Origin: Bemisia tabaci | Taxonomy: Eukaryota > Arthropoda > Insecta > Hemiptera > Aleyrodidae | Assembly (NCBI RefSeq): GCF_918797505.1 | Contig: NC_092797.1 | Coordinates: 35,043,372-35,107,371, forward strand | Direction of reading: 5' to 3' | Length of the DNA stretch: 64,000 nt | Shown: one piece after another, positions 49,801 through 60,200 of the stretch | Layout: the number at the start of each line of letters is the position of its first letter | Numbering within the stretch: the stretch's first letter is position 1 | Made by a program: the position numbers and the translations under genes | The notes under the pieces: model-generated | The model's input: the letters and a program-made list of their open reading frames with translations, nothing else | Databases searched by the model: none | Told to the model about the DNA's origin: nothing

Positions 49801-50764
49801 CTCACAGCGAAAGTGGATCAGACTGACTCCCATCAAACAGCTATTAGATGCAACAAATTTCTGACATAACATGGATCATTTTGGTAGCAGTTTAGTGTCA
49901 GCCTCTGACATCACTCTGATGTCAGAATAATCGTCAGTGAAATTACCAGACCACATATCTCAGTTTGCGACGTTCCAGACTTCCTGTCATACTTAAGTAC
50001 CTACTTTATCTTTGAAATGAAAAACTGCCCAACATAGGTAAATTCTTGAAAATTCCCATGATTGTTCTTCTCTACGAAGAAATCTCAGTAAAAACTTTAA
50101 GGAATGATGCTGGCTTGTCTTTTTTTAAAAAAAATTGGCAGTTGATTTTTTTAAACACTGCAAACAGGATATATGATCTGATAGTTTCACCGTAGTTGTA
50201 GTGCCATTAAGAGGAGCTTGCAGCCTGATGTAGATCAAAGTACATGGGTACCTAAGTAATGAAACTGACAATAAGTCACTATAGTCAGTCTGACTTTAGA
50301 TTGACTTATTCTCCAGGAAACATACCTACTTGCCCCCTTCAACTCGGTTTTACTGATTTTAGGATTGGGCAGTTATACATTTAATATTACAGAGGAGGTG
50401 ACCAAGTCTCCTGTTTCCAAAATGGTTTTAAGAGTAGTTTAGGTAAGGCCGCCACTTTCAAGCTATGGTCGTCTTTGAATCTTACTTACAAGATCCCCAG
50501 ATTCCTTTGACGTCCCTGAAAAGATGTAGGTAGGCAAGAAGGATAGGTTCTTTGTAACACTTCATTATGTACGAATTGGATGCAAGTTATAACATTAAAT
50601 TTGCTCATCTTTCAACAGAGGAGGGAGAAAATCTACTCGTGCTTAGAAACAAGTGTTTTACGAATATATTTTCGGTGGGTTCATGTGCTTGAGCAAAAGG
50701 AATCAAAGTATGGAATGCTCGGAAATAGATATTTAAAAGAGTCCTCACCGAAATCAAATTCCAT
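40881..50764 (-). CDS. Unrecognised large Ser-rich, mostly disordered protein (1627 aa)
   Basis: Three coding exons read on the minus strand: 50764-50749 (16 nt, MEFDF, GTGAGG donor), 48026-47771 (CTAG acceptor, GTAAGA donor) and 45492-40881 (CGCAG acceptor, stop TAA), in phase. Residues about 6-110 look folded and helical (AKHFLTKPQDRIPLL, YNSRLYNFLQPSQINGMTLKYFGIP). The rest is low-complexity, rich in Ser, Asp, Glu, Asn and Thr, with many acidic Ser clusters that would suit casein-kinase-type phosphorylation. A 104-residue unit is directly duplicated at about 1219-1426. The C-terminus is basic (KRKRVRRRPLRERN) and may bind nucleic acid or act as a nuclear signal. I recognise no family; a chromatin, centromere or centrosome scaffold is only a guess. 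The tiny first exon rests on phase and splice signals alone. The longer open frame starting at 45572 runs into intron and is not the real start. Confidence 0.78.
41485..42108 (-). repeat. Direct in-frame tandem duplication, 2 x 312 bp, within the Ser-rich gene
   Basis: The two units are offset by exactly 312 bp (104 codons) and are almost identical: long blocks are identical at both nucleotide and protein level, with about five amino-acid changes. Both contain SSSS..GSENGHYSST, DRESILSFVPSIIDQA and QIDPFEKF.EKNYQKLKMDA. Near-identity at DNA level implies a recent duplication, gene conversion, or an assembly artefact. Confidence 0.9.
45660..46190. repeat. Probable dispersed element in intron 2 of the Ser-rich gene
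   Basis: A block with a C run at about 46014-46027 and a right edge GCCTGGCACAGGCTGTCTGA followed by AACACCCTGTATAT, a terminal motif style common in arthropod interspersed repeats. A minus-strand open frame (45767-46123) crosses it but shows no recognisable domain. No matching left end was found, so the boundaries are approximate. Confidence 0.3.
46205..46330. repeat. GGACCACTA-family MITE end fragment
   Basis: ATGGACCACTCGACAAGGTA is a clear end of the family seen at 33.9, 36.5 and 48.1 kb. The matching opposite end was not found downstream, so this is probably a truncated copy. Lies in intron 2 of the Ser-rich gene. Confidence 0.45.
47380..47650. repeat. Family A palindromic element in intron 2 of the Ser-rich gene
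   Basis: Left end GATGGCTAAAGTGCGAAACC, right end GTGGTTACGCACTTTGGCCA: an inverted pair about 270 bp apart. Interior TTGACGTCGCAGATCCTC and GGAGCAGAGATTCTGGAACC match other family members. Confidence 0.6.
48147..48660. mobile_element. GGACCACTA-family MITE, copy 3 (right end lost)
   Basis: Begins AGACCACTAGACACGGTG. Interior blocks AATTTCATGTAGAACAGGAT, GTAACTCCTAACCAAGATAC and ACTTCCCACTCATCAAAAAA follow the order of the 36.5-kb copy. The right end fades out near AAATTTAGTACCTACACCC. Lies in intron 1 of the Ser-rich gene. Confidence 0.6.
49935..50205. repeat. Family A palindromic element in intron 1 of the Ser-rich gene
   Basis: Left end GTGAAATTACCAGACCACAT, then ATCTCAGTTTGCGACG; right end CACTGCAAACAGGATATATG, then ATCTGATAGTTTCACCG. 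The inverted ends are about 270 bp apart. Interior CAGACTTCCTGTCATACTTA is shared with copies at 16.9 and 28.85 kb. Confidence 0.65.
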
Positions 50765-51265
50765 ATTGACCTGTGACTGAATGTTTGGTATCTGATCGGA
50801 ATGAATCCCAACGAAAATAATAGTTGAATATACGTTCTCCAATGAATCGTCTGAGCTACTGGATTTTGTTTTCGGCTTCCGCTCTCACGTTCTTTGAAGG
50901 TTTTATTGGAATTTACTTTGACTGCGACGAGCTAGTAGCTACCTGACCGATTCTCAAATGAAAAATGTTTGCCGACTTGCCGAGTGCGGGCTGTGCTGTG
51001 GAGTAATTTGACTACGGACTACAGATGTGACGGAACCGGAAACGGCATAGAGAAAAGAAAGCGGAAACGGTCCCAAGCAGCACTTTTCCGGTGCGGCTCA
51101 GCCAATCAGCGTCCGTTCAGTACTTGGTTATTTCCTATTGGTGGATTTCCTTTGACAACATTGACATAACCTCAAATCCCATCTTCTGATAAAGGATCCT
51201 GTAGTGACATGGAAGATAGCTGTTGAGAATTTCCCTTCATATTGATAACCGGCTTTCCCACTAAT
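50765..51265. promoter_or_regulatory. Divergent promoter region between the Ser-rich gene and glucosidase II beta
   Basis: The two start codons face away from each other 501 bases apart. The middle is GC-richer than its surroundings and holds a CCAAT box (GCCAATCAGC, 51101-51110) and several CGGAA/CCGGAA ETS-like sites at about 51029-51070. This is typical of a TATA-less housekeeping promoter, perhaps driving both genes. Transcription starts cannot be placed from sequence. Confidence 0.55.
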
Positions 51266-54200
51266 ATGTTTCAGGTTTATGATATTTTGTTAGTTTTCCA
51301 GTTTATTTTAAGTTTAGCTTGCAGTTCGAGTGTACTAAAGCCTCGAGGTGTTGCCTTATCAAGTAAGTACCTCTAGTTCCTGCTATCTGTTCAGGTGGTT
51401 CTGGGCTTGTCATTCCCACTTTCTGTGGGGTAGGTACTGAAAGGAGGGACCTCACTCCTTTAAAATTCACCTCTTCGGAGATTCTTGAAAAACTCACATT
51501 CCCCAATGAAAGAAAGTCGCACCAGGTGCGCAAAGATCTCATAAATTGCCTCTGAAATATCAACTTATTTGCCTGTCCGGACAAGAGAGTTAGTTGCATT
51601 GCTATCAGAGCTTAGTCTACATTTTAAGTCTATGAATATTTATGTCATTCTTCCGCAAATGCTAGTTATAGGGTATAATTAGTTAGCTCCGTGTAAATGG
51701 TCTTCCATATGTTAAATTTGAAGCTATAAAATTTAGAACGCCAGTAATTCAAGTGGGACAGTTACCGTTTGCCTGAAAGATCACTCATATGAACATTTCT
51801 GGCTTAGTTTAGTCCAATTCTTTTTACCTGAAGTTTTTCGACCATATAGTAGATTTGATGTTCTTTTTTTCTTACAGAAGCCTCCCTCTACGTTCCGAAT
51901 GCAGACTTCACATGTTTCGATGGAAGTTACACCATACCTTTTGTGTATGTAAACGATGACTACTGTGATTGCCAAGATGGTAGTGATGAACCAGGCACAT
52001 CTGCTTGTCCAAATGGAACTTTCTATTGTACAAATGCTGGACATACCCCACAATTAATACCATCATCGCGGGTCAACGATGGCATTTGCGGTAATTGCTT
52101 TAAAACATTGCATACAATATGTTTAAATTTTAAGTGGTAAATTCACGTCTGTCATCTTTAACTATAAACAATGAGGTTAAAAAATTTTATTTACCAGCTT
52201 GAGACAATAAAATATGGTATGAACAATGACAAAAACACATAACAACAGGAAACTTGGTTAACAATTTATACTTAAGAAGAAGAAGAGAGAAAAAAGGGCT
52301 GGAATGTTTTGGCTGGTTCCCTTATTTAGTATGAAAGATTGAAAAATAAAAAGTTAAAAATCATATTTTTGGTCTGGTGTTTAAACAGAGGAAAAGAAAT
52401 GATACATTGATAACACAAAGACCAAAAAATCAATGCTTTTCTCTTGGTTGGTTTTGTCTTCAAGGTATCAATTGATCGTTTTTCTTCTTTAGTCAAGGAC
52501 TAAACCAAAAAACAGTTTTCAGGTTTCTATCCTTCAATTTTGTATCTTTATACATATTCTCATCAATTTTTAAAGTCTGAGTTACTTACCATCCAGAACG
52601 TTTCAGTTTTTTCTTAGAAAGTTTTTTCCTTGCTTTCCATTGTTTCCTTAATCAACTCATGGCTGTACCTTTGTTATCCCTGTCAACACTTTTTTGGGCT
52701 ACGTCAAAATACATGGTGTTATTCTATTCCCTCTTCATGTCACCAAATCATCTGCTCAACGGTTTTTGCTCTCTGAGCATTTTATCTTCTTCACGTTTTA
52801 GCCTTTGAGTCCTCATCATACTCACGGTACCGTGTTTTGCACCATGTTTTTAGATTGTTGTGATGGTACAGACGAATATGCAACTCATGCCAACTGTGTT
52901 AACAACTGTGATGCATTGGGCTATGCAGCCAGGGAAGAGGCTCGTCAAAAAGAAGAATTAGTTAGGCAAGGAAGTGAACTTATGCGGCAATTAAGTGACC
53001 ATGGAAAAAAAATGAAGAAAGAAAAGCAGGTAATTTGAACCCATTCAAGCTGTTGCTTATCAAAGTATTTGATGAAACCTTCTAAAATCTAAATTTCACA
53101 TATTCTTTAGTGTGACTCATTCAACTTGAGAGAATATCTTTTAAAATACCTGTTTTACATCGTGATAGAATCGACAATTGTTTTTAGGAGTATTATTCAG
53201 GGAACAGAAAAGAACTATATTCTCTTAAGCAGAATTAGAAATGAGAGAAAATTTTCAGCCAAGAGATACTCATAGGCCAAGAGTATGTTTACACTGAAAG
53301 AATCATACCTAGTAGAATATTATTTTAAACCACAAACTTTGATTCAGCATGAAAAATTCAAAGTAATAAAAAGAAACTTACTCGCTTGTTTATGACTAAA
53401 AATAGTAGGTACATTTCGAGCTTCAGTACATCCTTTTTGCAACTGATAGGTGAGATTCGTGTGATTTTTTATGCTTTCTTGAACCAGCTTTCCTATTTTC
53501 TAAATTCCCTCTCGACAGCTTGTCATCTTGATGTGCAATGCATTCGTTGTGTGCTCTAGAAATTTTTGCACTAGCAGGATATTCAACCAGTAGTAACTTT
53601 CTTATTCCTCAGTAGTATAATACATTTTTCACTATTTTGTTGGTTTTATATTTACACCTCAAACAGTGTTTGTTATTTCTGGTTGTTTAGTGCATCTCGA
53701 ACAAATTGAAAGATCATGCTTTTCCAGGGTATTCTTTGAAAAAAGTCGTAAATGCCCATCAGCTTATAGAAGGAAAGTTGGAAGTTCGTTTCAGGGGTGC
53801 AGATGTTGATCAATTGATTGATTGGCTGGTCATGGTTTGGTCGTTTGGGAGAATGTGAAGGCTGCCAGAAATTCCAAAGTCAGTAGGTTCTTTTTCTCTT
53901 TTCTGTTCAAAGAGATACCATTTTGCGTGGATTTGCCAAATTATATGCATAAAATGATTTAACAAGCTACTTTTTGTTCAGAAAAGTGTAGAATTTTTTT
54001 TTTATTATTATACGCAATGGTATAGAAGGTGTCTCAAGAAATTTGGAGGTTAAGAACATTCTGCGCCCTTGGTTGATTTAAGCAATCGATGGAACATATG
54101 ATGATTAGGTAACAAGAGATGAACAATACCTGAAACTTCGAATTCACCAGAAATCTTGACTACGCCGTTCTTTAAGTGATGGTGAAGAGGGCGCTGGAAA

Positions 54201-57200
54201 GTAAACATCAAATGGACCTGATGATAGCACAACATTTTTAGTTAAATCCGCGGATCACTTGGTAAGTTTTGTCATATATCAGAATGCTCTATTCAAGTTT
54301 TTTCCTCAACACAACTTATGTACTTTGTTGCAGGAACGATTACATCAACTGGAAAAACAAAAACAAGAGGCAGAATATTTGAAGCAAGAGAAAGAAAAAC
54401 TGAAAGCAGAAGCCGAGAGTTCGGAGAATGTGGCATTGGAGAAATACCGATTGATAGAGGAGCAAGAGAAGAAGAAAGTAGCTGAAGAAGAAAAAAATGC
54501 ACAAATGCAAGAAATTTTCAAGTTTTTCTCCGACATTGATCAAAATCATGATGAAATGTAAGGATTATATTCATTTGTTCTCTCATGGACTCCTTTTGTT
54601 ATTTCAATTTTTCATAAATGTATGCTATTGAGTCTTGCTCCTTTTCATGATAACTTAATGCTTCAGTAACTCAATTTCGTAGACCTAGGTCTCTTTTCCC
54701 ATGGACAGTCAAATGTGCACAAAAAAATTTTCTTTTTCATGTTTGAGTATCAATTTTTCCCTCTAAATGTTAATTTAATGCATTATTTCACTATTGTTTT
54801 CCCCCAGAATAACTATCGATGAAGTTCAAGCTTATGGTGTGTTTGATACAAACAAAGATGGAGTAATATCAGATGAGGAAGTACAGGTAAAGTGTTTTAA
54901 ATTTTACGATGGCTACTTTCTTTGTTTGAACTGAATTTTTTATTTACTAATGCCTCGGATGAATTCATTAAAAATTTATCCTTTCCTCTTCTGAATGAGC
55001 CGTGAGGTTAATCTTTAAAGTTGCATATTTAGTCAGCTATTGCTGCCTTTTAGCGATGAAGCCCACCATTACCATAATTTAAGTACCAAGACCTTTCATG
55101 GGTCGTGAAGTTGACTTCAAGTACTGTTGAAAGTGAAACTTAGTCGTACTGCACAGCAGCTACTAATGAGACAGTTAGGATTCTCAAGTAAATTTCAAAT
55201 TGAACTTGAATATTTTGTTGTCCTTAGCAAGTGAACGTTTCTACTGAAAAAACATCAAATGTCCTCGTTTGATTTTCATAATTGACTGTAATTTACCCAA
55301 TGCAGACTTTTGCTGGAGCGAAAAAAAGAATTATTTTCCATGAAAAATAGCTGACATATTACATATGAAGAATAAAGATTATGATTACAGTGAAAATATA
55401 CCGATCAGTTTGCATTATCTTACTTAAGCTGCTTACGTAATTATACTCGTAGTAATATTTTTATTTTTCTTCTCTTTCTCATTAGTATTTCCTAGGAGCT
55501 GCAGAATCTTATAGTTGGTCTCAGTTTCATGATATTGGATGGCCCCGTTTGAAACCTCTGCTGATTGCTTACCAACAACAAGTGGAAGCTGAGAATCAGC
55601 AACAGACTGGCTCAACGTCTCCCAAATCAAACGATTTTGATGACCAGGTAAGATCATCTGTTTTTTTTTTAGTATTCCCGTGATTTTTGTAACAAAATAC
55701 ACCCCTAAAAATGAGTTCAAGTTGCATACTTCAAGCTCTCATTTTAATGCACTCTGCCTAAAAATCCACATGGTATCCGAAAATATCCTTCCTGTTGCGG
55801 CCACACTCCCGAAGGCTGTACGGTGCCTCTTCCTTAATGAATGATCCACACTGCTGTGCATTGATTGATAACAGCTGCTCGGATTATGAATTGTAGCAGT
55901 GGCACTGCTCTGTCGGAAGTGCACCTGCTTCGGGAGGAATATTTTCAAATGCTGTTAGGATTTTCTTGGTGATGTGCGTTTAAAGTGGAGCTCAAAATAT
56001 GCTACTTTGAACTTTTAAAAAAAATTGTGCATTACACATGAGTAAATACAGTAGGTCGCAAACTTGCAATTAATTCTTTTGATAACTGCAGGGAATTTCT
56101 GTTTCCATTATCTGCAAAGATCTATGTACTTACAGTAAAAATCCTTATCCATATGGGGGGTAATATTGAATTAAATGCTGGAAAGCTGGAAATTTTTTTA
56201 AAAGACGTATTATGAGGTCCTTAAATAAGGGTTAATTTTGCACCATTCCTGAAGTGGAGCTTTAGCCGCCATCTTGGATTTTTAGGCCTAAAATCGCTAT
56301 TTTTTCGGTTTTTGGCCTGTAAGTCAGTGAAAAAGTCATTTTTCCGTCAAAATACCTCAGTGCTAAAATCAAGCCTATAAAATTTTCTATTAAAAAGGTG
56401 GTATACGTTTTTTCCATACGACCCACCGTTTTCGAGTTATGATCGTCGCAAAGTTGGGCTTTTAAACTCAAAATCGACCAAAACCCGACTTCCAAGTTTC
56501 CAGTGCGCTACAACTTAACAAAAACCGAGGAAAGAGAGGAAAACTCATTCCGAAACTAAAATCTGTGATTTCTCAAAAATTAATCCCAAAATCCAAATGC
56601 GTGGGGGGGGGGGGGGGGGGGCAAGATGTCCCAGTGCCGTAGCGCGCCGCTGCTCACGCGCACAGTTCGTTAGCTTTTTTGGTGATTGAAATGAAATTGC
56701 AAAATGATTCTTTGCTTTTCTTCGGTGAAGCGTTACAGAACTCAACCTGCAACTTAAGTGCCCTTAGATCACCTGGTTCCTTTCTGTTAGTTGCTGCAAA
56801 ATTGTTCGTAGTTTCAGCTGTTAAAGCCATGGAAATAAAGTGACGTACCCATTTAGCAGAAAAAAGGAGTCACTTACAAAGAAAAAAAGAACAGTAAGTT
56901 TCTCCGATTGACAGTTGAACATTTATTTAAAAATTCACTGAATACAAAAAAAAAAAAATCATGTTTAACACCTGGCAGAGGTTCATCTTTGCCGGACAAT
57001 CTACACATGAGATCCTTACTTTTCTTCCTCATCCATGCTATCCTCATCTTCAATGATATCGGCCACGTTTGAGCATGATCTACCTTCGCAGTTTTTGCAA
57101 AGTAAAGAGCAGTGTAAGCCTGCTTTTCGGCAGGAACAAGAATTTTGACAGCCCTTCACACATTTGCATGAAATTAATTTTAAAAGCTCTTGAGGCGCCG

Positions 57201-60200
57201 GATCTTTCTGCATCGGAATCGGGAATAATCCAGTTTTACAATGTCTCCACCCCTTACTGTAATAGAGATATTTCGTGACCATATACCACATCTGCATTTG
57301 TAAATAGACTCTAAATGAATGCAAACATGCTGAATCTGAAGAAGGGGGCAAGGAAGCTAAATTCGGTGCACTTTTGCTTATCGCTTGTGTGAAGCACTAT
57401 GGTACCTAAATTGATTCAATGATACATCACCTCGAGCACCGTAGAGGGAAAGAAACAATTTTTCCCCTGCACTAGCTACTGCCTCTGATGAAGCATTTGG
57501 TTCTTTGAAAATTTGAGCCGCTACTTTTAAGCTCTCATCTTTTTGTAACAATTTGAAGAGCTTATGTTTTCCTCGCCTAAAAATTGCAGATGTGGTATCA
57601 CAACCGGTGAATGCGTGTAAATGAAACATTATCTGCTAAAGTTAGGTTCTGGTTCAGCGAGTAAGTTTTATTTGGAACTTTACCTTTACCTGACTTCAGA
57701 AAATAAATGTTTTTCTTAGAGTTGCTTGAAGCTGTAAGGATAACTAAGAGATCAGAGTCTTCACTTACAATTATGACTGATGGGGAATTTTCAGAGCACT
57801 CGATTTACAATGAGCACGTCAGCATCCTCCTTTGCTTGTTTAGTTTTAATACCTGCACTCTCAAACCTCTCTCTTAGTAAAGCTATCAGTCGACTTTTAT
57901 TTTTCTCGTTCTTGAGGAATTTACTTAGTGTGACAGTCACTGACATGTTCTCTTCAAAAATAATTTCTGGAGATAATAATGATTTTGATCTCCGACAGCG
58001 TTCCGCTGTTTTGGTCCTCTTTGCTGCGCTGTCCTCCGGATATCCGACAAACACTACTGACGTGTTAGAGGAATAATTTTTCTGTACATACTCAACATGT
58101 TTATCAAGTATTTGGGAGAATATTTCTTGCCGATGCCAGACAATTTTGTGAACCATAAATCCTCCATCAATCACACGGACAGAACCTTTCAATTTGACTG
58201 CAGTTTCACAAGTTGAAAAGAAAGTCATAAATCACTAGGTTGGACATTTTCCGCAATCCAGATTCGTCAAAAAGAGCTAATGGAAAAGGAATCAATTCGA
58301 ATTGAAAATAATCCTCAAATTTTTTGTCTATGATTTTTTAAGGAATGAAATCCTTTGAAAAAGAAATGTAGGATTAATGGGTATCACTTTATTATTTAAT
58401 TTAACGATGCAGTCTGTTACAGAAATAGGTACATAACACCCGGTTGCTCCTTTTAAATTTGATTTCACCAGAAGTGCCCTCTAGCGCTCTCATTCGCGCC
58501 ATACCAACTTCACGAGTTTTATGACAATTAATCTTTGGATCAGACCGGGAGTCTCTAAACCAATATAAATGATTGCCATTCGACACTTAGTAGCTGATAA
58601 TACAGCGCGATACGACACGGTGTGTAAAAACAGTGCGCGCGCGGCCCACAGATTCGGTCACCGTGCCGCCCCCGCCCCCCCCCCCCCCCACGCATTTGGA
58701 TTTTGGGATTAATTTTTGAGAAATCACAGATTTTAGTTTCGGAATGAGTTTTCCTCTCTTTCCTCGGTTTTTGTTAAGTTGTAGCGCACTGGAAACTTGG
58801 AAGTCGGGTTTCGGTCGATTTTGAGTTTAAAAGCCCAACTTTGCGACGATCATAACTCGAAAACGGTGGGTCGTGTGGAAAAAACGTATACCACCTTTTT
58901 AATAGAAAATTTTATAGGCTTGATTTTAGCACTGAGGTATTTTAACGGAAATATGACTTTTTCACTGACTTACAGGCCAAAAACCGAAAAAAAAGCGATT
59001 TTAGGCCTAAAAATCCAAGATGGCGGCTAAAGCTCCACTTCAGGAATGGTGCAAAATTAACCCTTATTTAAGGACCTCATAATACGTCTTTTAAAAAAAT
59101 TTCCAGCTTTCCAGCATTTAATTCAATATTCATTCCCTTGGTGCCTGGCCTATTAGAGGAAGAATAAGAATAAATTATAATTTTTTTAGAATGTTTTTTT
59201 AAATTTTATTTTAGTTCAATTCAAAAAATTTTTTTCACAACACTTTTGAGTAAATTTTATAAGTGCTTTAAAAATCCACTGAAGTGCTGCGTATATGGAA
59301 TTGTAGAAAACCAAGAATCCTTGGACATACTACTGTATGTACTAATTCTATAAAAGAAGAAAAACATTTTTTGTAAAATTTTCCTGCCTATGCTTGAGTG
59401 TATGTATCCATCACTTGATTTGCTATATTATCAATTACCTAAAAATTCCAATTGTATTCCGAACACTTTTTCCAGGATCGAAGTGAAGAATCAGATCATG
59501 AGCCTGACCATGAACCTGAGGCAAGTACCTTTAGTGATTCTCTCTGTGAAATTCATGATACTTCATAATTGCTTTGAATTTCGATGGTGAAACAACCAAA
59601 CCACGTTTCTTGTATGTTGTGTTTAAAAATCTCCGCTCTCATTTCCAATTTTTGAAGAAGAATAAATCAATATTGTTCCCTGAAGCTTTCACAGAATTTT
59701 CTTACCACAAAGAGGAAAATTCAGGGAAGTTTTCAAAAATTGACGAGGAATAGTTTTCCATTTAAAAACTTAAGTATAACAAGAAGTCTGCAACATCGCA
59801 AACCGAGATAAGTGGTCTGGTAGCTCACCATTGATTCATGATGTCAATGTGCAGTCTCTTTCATCAACAACTTTTTGTGCTCAGCGAATGTTCTTTTTTG
59901 TCATGGGAGACTTTTGCTCATTTTATTTACCACATCCCCTGAGCTATTTTATTTCTTTTGTAGGAGTAACTCAACAATTTAAGTTCTCTGGCTCTGAAAT
60001 TAATGTTGCACTTGTTGAAAATTGTTCCTCTTAACCCGTTTAACCGAACGTCTTACAGCTTGTAAGCAAAGTCAAGAGACTGTACTGCACTGATGATGGA
60101 CCCAGAACGAGTCTGCAATTGCCTTCTTGCCTTCTGGATCGGTCATAACTAGTGTTACTCCAAACAGCGGAGCTCTGAAAGGGAAAGTTTGGTGAGAATG

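Noticed and set aside
56262..56495. 77-aa frame in the left arm and its near-identical twin in the right arm (58797-59030)
   Set aside because: They are the same inverted-repeat sequence read on opposite strands, with no domain and no reason to be translated.
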